A stretch of DNA of 64,000 nt from Anaeramoeba flamelloides (Eukaryota; Metamonada; Anaeramoebidae). Under the pieces are notes generated by a model. That model saw nothing but the letters and a program-made list of their open reading frames with translations. It did not search any database and was not told where the DNA came from. The translations under genes were made by a program, and so were the position numbers. Positions within the stretch are counted from its first letter, which is position 1; every line of letters begins with the position of its first letter. The stretch spans positions 3,968,001-4,032,000 of the forward strand of contig JANTQA010000060.1 in NCBI GenBank assembly GCA_027625915.1. The letters are read 5' to 3'. Below are positions 36,601 through 48,700 of this stretch, in pieces.

Positions 36601-38149
36601 TGGAATGTTTGATAAGAAATAGTTTGAAGATTTATAAAAATGGAAAATGAACTAAAAATTTTTATGAAATTTATTAGAATTTATCAGTAGTAACCTTTCC
36701 AAATTTTTAATTCCATAAATCAGCAGAAATTATGCACTTAACTTTCAGGGTGGGGTATTTTGATGGTTTATTGTAATTCTTGAAATGTGATTATTTTGGT
36801 AAGCTGAATTAAAAATTTGATCTTTTTATTTTACAATTAACAGTAATAATGTATTTGGTTGAAGAAATGATTTGAAGAATTCAGTTTCACATAAACTGTG
36901 GTACTCTAAATTTGTAAAATGTACTTACTCCCTTAAAATGAAACAAAACACTAAATTACAGCTAGATTGAAGTGGACTATTTTTGTTTAAGTTTTGATTT
37001 TTGAATCTATGGATCAAACAAATCCTAAAAATAAAAAAATTTGTAGTCGCACTTTTTTAAAATAACTTTCAACTTTTTTTGCAAAAGTACACAAGTGGAA
37101 ACAGTAATTCTCTTTTTCAAAATCTGTTTTATACTGGTGGTAGGTTATTTGAAGTTTAGTCTGATGAAACTCATCCAAAATGCCTATTCTGAAATGAAGT
37201 ACTTTATCGGACATTGTAAAGGAGATTACATAGGTACTTTTTTCTTGGTATGGAGATAACATATCTTTCATCGAAGCTAAAAAAAAAGAAAAGATTTTTT
37301 TTCTTTTGATCAGCTGTCAAAAATTTTTGACAAAAAAAAAAAAAAAAGAAAAAGTAACTTTAAAAAAAAAGAGAAAAATAAAACCCAAAAACAATAAAAA
37401 AAAAAAAAAAAAAAAAAATGATAATTACATCATCCTTCATCTCAACCTTAGGTGGGTTAAAATAAATATTGTAAATTCTGCCACTTTTACGATGGGTTCT
37501 TCTTCCTAAAATTCTTTTCTTCAAGACGTTGTCTGGTACATCAATCCAGATCAGCGAAACAAGATTCCCCTCAATTTCGTTGACCATTTCAGTGAGGGAC
37601 TTTGATTGCAACAATGTTCTTGGGTAGCCATCAAAAAGGATACCAGTCTTAAATTTTTCTGCCAACATGGCACGTTTAATAACTTTGTTGACGATCTCAT
37701 TCGAAACTAATTTTCCTTCTTCAAGTGTTTCTTTAATATTTAGACCAATTTCAGTTTCATTCGCAATTTCGCCTCGAAGTAAACTTCCAGAACTCTAATT
37801 CAGAAGAAAGTGTTGTATTTTGTGTTTTGGATTTTGGTTTTTGTGTTTTGGGTTTTCAGTTAGAAAAAAAAAGAAATTGGGATTTCAAGTTATTTTCAAT
37901 AAGTGTGGAACAAAAGTTTGAAAAAGGTCTACTCTAACCAGCAGAAAACTTTGAACCAAACGATTTGAGATCCACTTCTTTTTAAAACTTGTTGTACTCA
38001 CTATTTTAAAGTGGTTGTATGAAATAGATTATTCGGAAGGAACAAACCTGGTGACCAATATTAAGTAGTGCAGAGATTTTTCTTGCTTGTGAACCCTTTC
38101 CGCATCCTGGTGGTCCATAGAAAATGATATATTTTGGTTGTTCTGTCAT
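33666..38149 (-). CDS. Adenylate kinase (long form with LID)
   Basis: Interconverts ATP + AMP and 2 ADP. Three exons join as 38149..38048, 37794..37429 and 33872..33666, all phase 0, giving 224 residues. Intron 1 is 253 bp; intron 2 is 3,556 bp and full of repeats. The start MTEQPKYIIFYGPPGCGKGS carries the P-loop GPPGCGKG with Lys18. AMP-site residues include Ser36-Gly37 and Arg41 (SSGSLLRGEI) and the FDGYPRT block with Arg93. The LID (about 130-166) has GRRTHRKSGRIYNIYFNPP and is the long, zinc-free type, without four cysteines. The catalytic Arg pair after the LID is Arg165 (LRKDD) and Arg176. The exon 2/3 junction falls inside the LID (KDD then ITGEPL), as the family alignment demands. 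Length fits cytosolic/AK2-type enzymes. No clear targeting peptide is seen. SGS replaces the usual TGD after the P-loop segment. Confidence 0.95.
34422..34500 (+). repeat. 9-bp minisatellite
   Basis: About eight tandem units of TTTCTGTGA with T/C and G/T variants, inside the adenylate kinase intron. On the minus strand it reads as a Gln-Lys-Ser repeat, a by-product rather than a gene. Confidence 0.85.
34735..35211. mobile_element. Family K element, copy K1
   Basis: Starts AACTTCGGAGTAAAGTTGGG and ends CCATTTGACTGAAAAAGAATT, flanked by TA. The interior aligns with 43780-44132 (AAATACAAAGCCTAAATTTT, TGAGAAAAAATGATTTTGA). Its ends resemble those of family J (AACT...CAGTCAAA), so the two probably share a transposase. 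Confidence 0.72.
35294..35993. mobile_element. Family J element, copy J1
   Basis: A 700-bp element with ends AACTATTTTTCAGTAAAAGG and mirror CTTAAACAGAGTT, flanked by TA. It aligns in reverse with 51237-51947. About 80 bases just left of it (35215-35291, CACAAATTACATTTTGATGA on) are repeated just right of it (35998-36075), an unusual duplication of the flank. Confidence 0.82.
37014..37288 (-). other. Exon-like open frame inside the adenylate kinase intron
   Basis: A strong acceptor-like run, T-rich then TAG (to about 37277), is followed by a 90-residue open frame (MKDMLSPYQEKSTYVISFTM...) with balanced composition, ending LQIFLFLGFV and a stop. It would insert after the LID and end the protein early if spliced in. 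It could be an alternative terminal exon, a nested gene fragment, or part of a mobile element. No family was recognised. Confidence 0.35.
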
Positions 38150-41100
38150 GTTGTGATAATTGGGGTAAATGGTAAAAAAATAAAAACTTTGGAACAGTTG
38201 AATTAATTCTATATCAATGTTTTTCTGATAAAAAAACTGAGAAAATAAGTCCTAAAAAGACATTTAAATCAATTTGGTGCTTTTTATCACTTTCTTTATG
38301 CAAAACCTGGTTGAACTTGAAAATTTTTCACAATGGATCACACTTTTGTTTTATCTTGTGTCAAATTACTGTCGGTTAAAAACAAAAGCTATCTTAACAT
38401 TTAAAAAAAATTGTAATTTACATTTTTTTTGTGTTTTGGCTAAGCTTGCTTTAAAATCTCGTTTTTTGGAAACCAAGGAAAAAATTCTACAAAGTTTTTT
38501 TGATCTCAATTATACTGTTATTTGTAAACACTTTTTTTGAGAAAAATTGTTGGCGGATTATAATATCCAAGAAAATAATACAAATTGAAATGCTTTGTGA
38601 TTAGAGGTTTCGAAAAAAAGTCTCAATACCATTCGAAAAAGTGAGAAAAAATAGTTCTTCTGACTTTGGATCAAAAGAATTCGAGATACATTTAAAAAGT
38701 GCATTTTTTGGTTCTAATTTTCCAAAACATTTTTTGACAATCGTTTTGAAAGAACCCACACATTGCCATTCTAGACTGTTCATTCTCAGAATTTTTATTG
38801 AACAGTTCTATTTTCTTTTTTGAAATTTCTCCTTGTTTTTAATTAACTCTTTTAAAAAGAAATAAATCCCTTCCAAACCCTAAAAAATGAATAACTGGGT
38901 GATTTTCTACACTTTTGGAAAGAATTAATATTTTTGAATTCCTCAATTAGACATTAATGGTATTTGCATTTTTGGTCGGAAAAATTTTCACTTTATTTTC
39001 CATTTCCTTTTTACTTTTCGAAAATGATCATCTAATTGCAACCCACTTATTGGAGAACTCTATTTGTCGGAGAAAAAATGAAATCGAAAGCGAAAATTTT
39101 TTCCCGTTTCATATTTGAATCTAGGTAAAGGAGTAATTTTTTTTCTCTTGCTTTTTTTTGATTTATGATCATAGATTTCACAAATATTTACGAATTTTCA
39201 CTGAACAGATTTTTCATCATTTAACTTTAATCTCCAAAATCAAAAATGCAAACTTTTTATTTGCAATAATTTTTCAAAATGTTACAAATGAAAAAAAAAT
39301 TTGTAAAAAAAAGTTTGATATTATCTTGTCAAAAAGTTAAAAATATTTAGAAAGTTCCTTCAGCAACTTAACAACCTCGAAGTCAATTCATCAAAATTGT
39401 CTTAATATATTTTGATCCAATCTCGTTTAAATTGGGAAGGAAGAAGGTACATCCAAATAATCTACTCTTGCATCAAAAAACCACTTTACCCAAAAAAAAA
39501 GTTACAAAAGGATAAAAAATATAAACATGATTTTTAATTGTGAACCTTAAGAGAATCACAGAAACCTGAAAATGAAAATTACTATTTGTTTCAAAATAAA
39601 AGGAAGAAAATTGTTCTTCAACTTTCTAAAAAAAGAGTTTTCAAATCATGTAGCATTTCAAATTTTTAATTCTTATAATAATCTTAAATAATTAATTTTC
39701 ATTTAGTATTGGGAACGCTATGATTTATTTTAATTATAGAGAGGTGTTTTTTAATTTTTTTTAGAATGATGAATGATAATTTTAATCTTTTTATTTTGCA
39801 ATTAATAGTATGATCTAATAAATAAAAGGATGAAATAAAATGAGTATATTCAAAATGGATGATCCATAACAAACACAGTTTTTTTTAGACTACCTTTTCC
39901 TATGGATTTTTACTTTGATTGAAATATTATAAAAATTTGTTCAAAAAATTGACTTATTTTGAGGTCTCAAAAAAATCTTGTTAAATTTGGAGAATGAAAG
40001 TAGATTTAAATTGTTTTTGTTGGTTTGATTGAAAATAAAATAATGGTATATTAATTTAAGTTAATTTGTTTCTTCGATTAATTGATTTTAGTTTTACATT
40101 TTTAGATTTATGTGATTACATTGATTCTCATATGGACCAGTAACTCTTATTTATTTTTAATCCCAAAGATAATAGATGTATTTTTAATTTGATCATTTGT
40201 TTTATTTATTTTTTTATTCAAAAAAATAGAAAAAATTGAATTGAATGGTTTGTGAATAACAAAATTCTATATTTTTTCAAGTTTAAAATAGTTATTGTAA
40301 TTTTTTTTTTGAAATTAAGTAGAATTTTTATACTGGACTATTTTAAAATTTAATGAGAGTTATTTTTAAAATGTATTAATGTTATATTCCTTTACAGGTC
40401 ATAATATTTCAATCTTCTTTAAAAGAAAATACCTTTTTTACAAATAATTTGATATCAGTTGAATTTTGAACTTTTCAATATTTCAAAAAAATGATCAAAT
40501 TGAAAAAAAAAAAAATTCATTTCTGAAAAAAGCTTTAAAAGAAAGTTTGGTATCTTGTAGTTATCAGATTTTTACTTTATTTTTTAATTTCAAGGTGTGG
40601 TAATTTTTGTTTTTCAAAGTTGCTATTAAATTTACTTGTAGATTTTTTTAATTTACTAGTCCCTTTAGGTTTCCAATTAAAAACCAAATTTAACCCATTT
40701 ACCCTATTTCACGTTTTTTTTCTTGAACATCTACTTTTATTTTTTTATGAAATTTTTAGATACCTAAAAACGAATTGCCTTATGAAGAAAAGTGGGAAGG
40801 AAATTGAAAAATAACTGAGTTTCTAGCATAAAAAATTATGATCCTTTCAAAATCCCAATAAACAACACTTACTTTTAAAGATCATCTATCTTAGAATTTT
40901 ATCCAGTAAGTTATCTGGATGTTACATTTTCAGAAAATAATAGCAATTATAATAAAAGAAATTTTGGGTTTCTCATAGTTTTTTTGGTATTTTGTTTTTT
41001 CTTGGACGGAAGTTACAAAAAAAATCTTTGGTGGATATTATTTACCCCCCTCACTGGGTAAATCTTTTCAGAGAACATTCAATGCGGAACACTCTTAACA

Positions 41101-41409
41101 TTTGGTTTATTTTTGCTTTAATTTTTTTTTTGTTTGCATTCTATCTCTCGAAACACAATTGTTAGTTTCAAGAAAAATGTATTTCAACATGTTATACGGA
41201 AGATTTTGTGGAAATTTGTATTCCAAGAACCACTGAAAATAAAAATACAAAAATTAGCCAAGTATTGATTTTTTATTTTAAAAAAGTGAAGTTGAATAAT
41301 AATTAGATTATTTCAGAAAATGTGGATTTTAACTAATTCTATACATATATCAAAAACTTTAACAAGAGTTTCTCAAATTCTAATCAACCAGAAAATGAAA
41401 AAAATAATA
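38150..41409. other. Gene-poor stretch upstream of adenylate kinase
   Basis: The promoter region of adenylate kinase is at the left end. At 38274-38540 there is an 88-codon open frame without an early ATG; from its first Met it reads MQNLVELENFSQWITLLFYL and on. At 38601-38823 both strands are open for about 60 codons. Around 38980-39120 the sequence resembles internal parts of family J (AAAATTTTCACTT, TTTCCATTTCCTTTTT). None of these frames can be called a gene. Confidence 0.4.
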
Positions 41410-41883
41410 CAGTGGTGAAAATAACCCGTTCAGACAACCTTTAACCCATTACTAAAATTTAACTCGTGTTTTTTTTTCAGACTTGGGTATTGGAAGACCA
41501 GAAAACACTTATCGATTCTTGGTTCAGAACCAAGTTGACTTTAGAGGTTAGACCTTTGATTAATCAAAATGGCTCAATTATATTAAATGCTTTTGTTTCA
41601 AAAATTTCATCATATTTCTAAAATTTTTTAGATTAAATGTTTTTTTTTTAAAAATTCAAAAAAGAAATTTTGCTCATTTTTTTTGTCAAAAAATTGTATT
41701 TTAATCTTCCCATATCTTGATAATTCTTTTTTAAAATTTCTTTAATGAACCCAATTTTTTGTTTATATATTGTTGTCATCTCTTTTATTTGTTTCTTTTA
41801 TTTCTAGAGTCGGCCAAAATTTTTATATGGGTTAAATTTTAGTAATGGGTTAAAATAAAAAATACGGATTAGTTACACGACTG
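41410..41883 (+). mobile_element. Family E TA-flanked element, copy E2 with ORF fragment
   Basis: A 474-bp element from CAGTGGTGAAAATAACCCG to GTTACACGACTG, flanked by TA (41408-41409 and 41884-41885). Inside, after a T-run and CAG (to about 41480), a frame reads TWVLEDQKTLIDSWFRTKLT and on to FVSKISSYF and a stop at about 41621. The same frame is open in copy E1. Terminal repeats are short, so this is less palindromic than the other families. The fragment may be the end of a transposase or a captured host exon; it was not identified. Confidence 0.8.
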
Positions 41884-43328
41884 TACCTAAATTTTGGTTT
41901 TTAACTTTATTTTATTGTTTAAAAACAATTTTTAAAACCTTAAAACCTTAATGAATACCTCACGAAATTAGAACAAACAATTATCAACAATGTGTAAGTT
42001 TTTTAAAAAATCACTTTCAAAGAAAAGCCTCTCAAAAAGCAGATTTTTCCAACCTTCTTTTTCATTTTTAGATATAAAAGGAAATCACAGAAAGCACAGA
42101 AATCACTGAAATCAAAGATACTAGAAAAGATCAATTTGTAAAAAATACCCCTTTTTACCATTCTTAGATATAAATGAATATAAATTTATCAGATTTACAT
42201 ATCTCAATTATTCTTTTATAAAACACACACAAAATCAAATTTCAATTAAAAATTTAGTTCTTAAGTTTTTGCTTTTTTATTTTTTGATATTTTTTTTTGA
42301 TGAAATAAAGAGAAAAATTTGTATTTAAAAACTCAATATTCAAGTTTTATTGCTTTATTCTAGATTACAAAAAAAAATTATTTTTATTGAAAAAAGATTT
42401 ACATCTTATTGTCTGTAGGTAAAGTGTATCCAAATATACTTGTAAAAAAATTTTTTTTTGTTTTTGGAATAATCAGTATCGAAAAATATATTTAACTTCA
42501 AACTAATTACAATAATTATTGTAAATTTGTAAAAATATAATTTTTTGATTTAAAGAAAATTTCAAATCAAATTTTTCAATTTTTTGAACAAAAAAAACAA
42601 GAAAAATAATCAAAACTATAAAATCAGAAATTCTTCCAAAATACTTTTTTAAAACTTGCAAAATACAACTCATAATCTCAAGAATTACATTTTAATTTGA
42701 ATATTTATAATAAATAATCAAGAACCCATTCTAAATTATTTCAGTGGGTTATATATAATCCCAAAGATTTAAATTATCAATAGACTTTAGAGATTATGAT
42801 GATATTATATAATATCATGATCTTAATAATTAATTCTTCATAAGATAAAAAAAATTGTGATTAGTCCTACTTTATCATAAAAATCTGAATAATTGTGATA
42901 TTTCACAATATTGTGATAAAATAATTATCCCTAAAAAATAAAAAATTATTATTTTGAAATCACCTTTAAAAAAAACCTCTTGGCTTTTAAAAAGCCTTGA
43001 GACTTTTATAACACTTTTCTACTTTAAAAAAGTTAGAAAGTGTTTACAAGGGCTGTGAATTATTTTAAAGTCTTTTAAAGTTTTGAAATACATCAAGATA
43101 TAATAAACCGAAAAAGTTTGTTTGCTGTTGATAAAAATATTTTTTTCAATTAATTTTTTTTTAACGAAAAAATCAAATCTCATAACAAATTTTATGATCA
43201 TACTAATAATAAAAATTTTTCAATAATCTACTTGAATATAAAATTAACTCCATTTTACTCAACGGGTCCCAAATAAAAAGGAAAAATTCACTTGTTTTTT
43301 TAAGAATAAAATAAACCAGAATTGTTTA
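41884..43328. other. Gene-free AT-rich stretch
   Basis: A short degenerate 9-bp-like repeat (AAATCACAG units) lies at 42080-42118. The segment 42290-42370 resembles 56820-56900 (TATTCAAGTTTTATTGC). Around 42780-42930 are several small hairpins such as ATGATATTATATAATATCAT. No exon is supportable. Confidence 0.45.
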
Positions 43329-43681
43329 TACTGCAATTTCAAACCTAGTGTGCACAATTTAACTTAACTTAAAATTTAAATTTTCATTAAACTTTCATTG
43401 AAATTCAAGATCTGTTAAAACTAAATTAAGATTTTAACACCAAAAATCAAAAATATCTAAATGACAAGCTTTTTAAACAACTTATCACTTTTTCTTTTAA
43501 ACTTTTTTGAAATTATTGTAAAAAAATTCCATTTTGTAAGGTATCTTGGATATTAAGGACAATACAAGAAGATTTGAATCCTAAATAACAAAATTTCATT
43601 TCAATTGAAAGGAGTTTAAAGAAAGTTTAATGAAAATTTCAATTTTAATTTAAACCGTGCGCACTAGGTTTGAAACAGCTG
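43329..43681. mobile_element. Inverted-repeat element L
   Basis: A 353-bp near-palindrome. The left TACTGCAATTTCAAACCTAG and right CTAGGTTTGAAACAGCTG ends are flanked by TA. The arms continue through AAATTTTCATTAAACTTTC and its mirror. It is a single copy in the window and non-coding. Confidence 0.82.
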
Positions 43682-43683
43682 TA

Positions 43684-44132
43684 TATGGGAGAAATAATAA
43701 AAAACCCAATTATTGTTAAGATTAATAATAAAAGAAATACCAAAAAAACCTTAGACTTCAAAAAAAAATGTTAAAAACAATTTTTAGGACCCTTTCATTG
43801 GAAATTATTGTGCAAGATTTCTAAATTCTTTTGAAAAATAAAATTTTTGCCAATAAGTTTTTTTAATTATAAATGTATGTATTTTGAAAATAAAATACAA
43901 AGCCCCAATTTTCTTAATGTTAATAAAGGGTTTCAATTTTTTTTTTACTATGAATTATCTTTTTACTAAAAAAAAAACAAGAAAAACAAAAATAAAAAAA
44001 AATTTACTTTATGAGAAAAAATGATTTTGACCCTCAAATTGAAATTGTATTTTGGGAAGAATAAGGAATTCAACTAATAGAATATGTACTATTTTTTCAA
44101 TAAAAATAGCATTCTTTGACTGAAAAAGAGTT
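43684..44132. mobile_element. Family K element, copy K2
   Basis: Aligned with K1 from AAATTTCTAAATTCTTTTGA onward to CTTTGACTGAAAAAGAGTT, then TA (44133-44134). The left boundary is uncertain because it abuts element L. It is non-coding. Confidence 0.65.
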
Positions 44133-44134
44133 TA

Positions 44135-45744
44135 GACATGTTTTTATTTAAATGGAGTTGTTACCTTTACAAGTTTAATAACAGAAAAAGAAGGGAAAAG
44201 TAATTTTCCTGATAATTTTTGAGCGATCAAACAAAAACCTCTAAACTCTAGTTGTGTTTTCTGTTCAATAGCCAGATATATGAAAAGAAGAAGAAAAAGA
44301 AGATAACAATTGTACAAAAAATCTTAATAATTGGTAATAATCTGACTAGGCAGTTGTGAAAGCTTTTGAAAAGTTATCGAACACCTTTCAACTTTCATAG
44401 AATATTGAAAATATTTTGACCCAAGAACACATTCTTTAAAGAAAGAGTGAAGGATTAATTGATTTAGAAGCTCTTTTATTCAAGATAATTAACAACTCCA
44501 CGATTAACCTAAGAATTTTTAAGTATCTTTTGTTCTTATTGTAGTTGATCTATAGGGATCGATAGACTTTGTCAACCAAATTTAAAAAAAATACTCTAAA
44601 ACTCTTTGATCTTATCCTTGATTTAATCAGGTATCTTTTTTGTTGTTTTTTGAAAGAATAACTTTTAATCACATAACCTGTTTTTTGATCAACAAAAATT
44701 CTTTGTAAAACTATTTCTCAATTATCCCAAAAACCCATCAACTATTATATCGCGATATCTTTTAGAATTTCGCGATTTACTTTTTAATTAGGATATTTTG
44801 TCATTTATCACAATTTTTTAATAATCTTCGCGATTTGTTATATTATCTCAATTTTTCATATTATCGCGATAATATTGAATATCACAATTTTTTAAAATAT
44901 CGTCAACAAAATAAAAATAATCATGAATGTTGTAACTTTAAAGCCACTTGTGTATAAATATCGTAATAATCTCTAATTATTATTTCTCAGTTTTTCTCAG
45001 ATTTACAAACAAATAAAAAGAATCCAAATTAATACTCCAAAGATATAAAAAAGGTAGAAATTCTCAAATAACTAATTTTAAATATAATAGTTCTTTTGAT
45101 TATACTCAAAATATTTGAAAAAGAATATTACCTAATCTTCAAAATTTCCAGAAATTTTATAAAAATATTTGTGAATTAAATAAAGGATCAATTATTTCTG
45201 ATCTTCAAGTTATTCAATATTTGATTTATTTTACTTGTATTTTTAAAATAAGATTAAAGTTTCCAGGTTATTTATAATAACTAACTCTCAGAAATTACTA
45301 AAAGTGAGATTCCATTTAAATAAGATTTTTTCAAAATTTGTAAAATTTTTCTTTTTCTTTTTTTGATCCAAAAATTCATCAAAAAAGGAATAGTATCTTT
45401 TGACTGAAACAATAATTGGTAAAAATAACTTTTTTTAAAAATGAGAAATAAAATCTCTAATGTTGAGAAACCAAGATTGCAAAATAGGTTTAATTGAATC
45501 CTTGTGAAAATAATTACTCTAACAACTTTAGGAAAAAAAATTAAAAGAGGTTACTGGTCCCTTAAGAGAAAATTTTGACCTTAGGATACTAGAATGTAAT
45601 TATATTATAAAGTATATTATGAGTCGAAAAATATTATGTGAGAGTTTGTCTCATTACTAAAAATTTTATCTTATCAAAAATTTAATTTCATTTTTCAAAC
45701 TATTTTTATAAAAGATTTTGTTTGCTTAATAAAAATATTCCAAA
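44135..45744. other. Gene-free stretch upstream of the V-ATPase gene, with CG-motif cluster
   Basis: At 44750-44925 the rare word TCGCGA/TTCGCGATT occurs four times among spaced ATCACAATTTTTTAA units, in otherwise CpG-poor DNA. The rest is plain AT-rich sequence. The right end should contain the promoter and 5' UTR of the V-ATPase c'' gene. Confidence 0.55.
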
Positions 45745-48700
45745 ATGTCAATTATAACATTGGGAGAAACAGGCTTTTTTGATATTGAACCACAGTTTTT
45801 TAGTGCAATTGGAATGGGTTGTTCTATTGGTATCTCGGTTCTTGGGGCTGCATGGGGGATTTTTATTACAGGATCTTCGCTTGTTGGGGCTTCTGTCAGG
45901 GCACCACATATCCGAACGAAAAATTTGATTAGGTATTTGTTTCTGTTTTCCTTTTTCTTTAGTTGCATTACATAGTTCTTCTGAGAGTATTTCAATTTTG
46001 AAATTGAACATTTTTTCAATTATTTATTTTTTTTCTTCTTTTGTTATTTTCTGTTTTGAACCTATCTTATGATTTCTTCATAATTTTGAAGACAACTCCT
46101 TCAACCCAGTCACAGTTTTAACAAAGAATAAAAAGAATCATAATTCGATTGAATTATTTTTAAAAAAACTTTTCTTTGATCCAAGGGAAACAAAAGGAAT
46201 TATAAAAAGAACAAAAATTAGAAAAAAATATATTTTAGCAACTGGGTTAGAACAAAAGAACACTTGAACTTTTTGAAATCTTTTCAAAAAACAAAATATA
46301 AACAAAGGTGTATTTTTCTTTGCTTTGATAATATGTACATTATTCACCAAATTTGTTTTTTTCTTCTTTTATTGGCAAGTGAAAACCAAATAAATATTTT
46401 TTTGTTCTTTACTGACCACTAGAATTAAATAAAAAGAGTTTTTTGAAATTCTGTTAAAGTTAATTTCAAGTAATCATCTTTTTCAAATTCCAAATTTTTT
46501 TAAGGGAGTAAGTACATTTTACAAATTTTGAGTACCACAGTTTAAATGAAACCGAATTCTTCAAATCATTTCTTCAACCTAGAACATTATTATTTTTTTA
46601 AATATGAGAGTGTAAGATCTCTAGTAGAGCAGTGAAAAAAATACTGGACATGAAAAAAATCCCGAAAAGATTTTTAATTGTGAATATTAGTAAAATTATT
46701 GTGTAATTTCATTTATTTACAATCAAATTCCTTTTTTTAAGAATCGAACTTTTTCAATTATAACTCCCCCACTTATTGGAATGATGATTGATGAAATCAC
46801 ACTTGTTCAAAACACCATTCAATCAATCAAAAAACAAGAAGAAAAATTATCGTTTTCCAAACTCTAGTAAACCTCAATAAAACTCGATTGTTTTTCAAAA
46901 AAAGTTGATCTACATATGGCTATCAAACAATTACTCGAGTATTCTAGAGACACCTTACTTTGATGAACTTTAGGTAGGTTTATTACTAATCTCATAAAAA
47001 AATTCGGTTATTTATAATAAGGATTTAATTGAAATTAGACAAAAATTTTACTAATACTCACAATTAAAAATCTTTTCCGGTGATTTTTTTCATGTCCGGT
47101 ATTTTTTTCCCTACTATATAACAAATTTTCATACCAATTAAAAAATGGAATTCTAAAAAAATGAAAAAATTGATCGCTGAAAAAATAAATAAAAATCATT
47201 TATTTCTTAATCTTATCGATAACATTTGGCACAATTACTTATTCAATCATTTGATTTTATTTAAAATTCTGAATGGTAAAACTTTTGTTTGAAAAATTTT
47301 TTGAGAAACAAATTACTTTGTATTTCTAGAAATTCCCAAAATGAATTTTTATTTCAAATTTTCATTCAATTCATTGAATTCTATCTTTAGCTTCAAGAAA
47401 ATAGAATATTTTTTTAATTCTTCTTCAGAAATAAAAGATTTATTGGATAAATTGGTTGTATTTAATAATTATTTATTTTCCATTAAAATGAGAACTCAAA
47501 AAAATTCTGAATCTGATTGAAATTTGTTATCAGAATTTCTCAATTATTTTGATTTGAATCTTTTGAAACTGTTTTTTGATTCCGGGAATTCAACTACTTT
47601 ATTTTAATTTTTGAAATAGAATTCTTTGTTTTGGCTTTGTTTGATAAAAATATTTCAAAAAAGAATTTTGAAATCAAATTTGTAAAAAAATGTTCTTGTA
47701 AAATAATAATAAATAGTATTGGATTGAGAAATTCAATGTTATAAATTGTTTGGATTCATACAAATTTAGAAGATAAAATTGAAAATATTCTGAAAAATAT
47801 ACTTTTATGAAAAAACTTTTTTTTATTCTTAATTTCAACAAATTTCTTTTGGGAAAGGTGATCTTTCTTGTTTTGGTGTTCAAAAAATAAAAGATTTGTT
47901 TAAAATGCACACTTTCTCAGGTCTATTTTATTTGGTTTATTATTTGATTAAGCATTCCCATCATAAACACAACTCTAGATCCAAAACGTAATTTTATAAA
48001 ACCAAAAATTTAATCAAAAAAAATGTTCAAAAAATTTTAGATTACAACTCTGGTTTACTTTGGTTTGTATTTCAATTCACAAATAGAGCAGTGAATGGTA
48101 TTTTGGTTTCAAAGTTTTTATATCCCATAGCACTCGAAAAAAATTCGACTTTCAGTAAGGTTGTCACAATTAAAATTTTTCAAAATTGTAAAATGTACCT
48201 ACTTCCTTAATTTTAAAAAATTGAAAAAATAGAGCAAACTGGTTTTAAAAAAGGATGACTCATAAAGTTTTAAAAAATTCCTGAATGTAAGCCATTTCCA
48301 ATAAAGTGGGGTAAATTTATTTTAAAATATATCTTTTAAACTCAATCTTCAAAAAAGTATTTAAATATCCAAAATCATTAACTACCATTTATCGATTTTT
48401 GATAATAATTCAATTTGTTTCTTATTATTGTATTACATAAATAAAAAATATTAAAATTTTCTGATCTCGATTTTATCTGATATTTTTTAGGTGTGAAAAT
48501 TGGTTGTTTATTATTTTCTTTTTGATTGAAAAAATCGTTATCCTAACTTATTCAATCTCAGGAAATTTTCAAATAGAATTGAAAACATATAACTACATTT
48601 TATTGTTTAAAAAATCCTTTATACCCTTTCCATATTTCCAGTTTTTTTATTGAAATTGTTCTTAAATTGTTTTCACCAAAAAAAGTGCTATTTTTTTTTT

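Larger units (their letters stand above)
33873..37428 (-). other. Very long second intron of adenylate kinase
   Basis: Donor GTAATT (37428 down) and acceptor AAAG (to 33873) are fixed by the protein alignment. The intron holds a 9-bp minisatellite, MITEs K1 and J1, duplicated flanks around J1, an inverted match to 46505-46595 (at about 36841-36935), and an exon-like frame at 37014-37288. Other introns in the window are 210-501 bp, except the similar one in the V-ATPase gene. Confidence 0.9.

Noticed and set aside
38601-38823. Overlapping open frames on both strands
   Set aside because: Each is about 60 codons, within chance for a slightly G+C-richer patch, and neither has a recognisable product or splice context.
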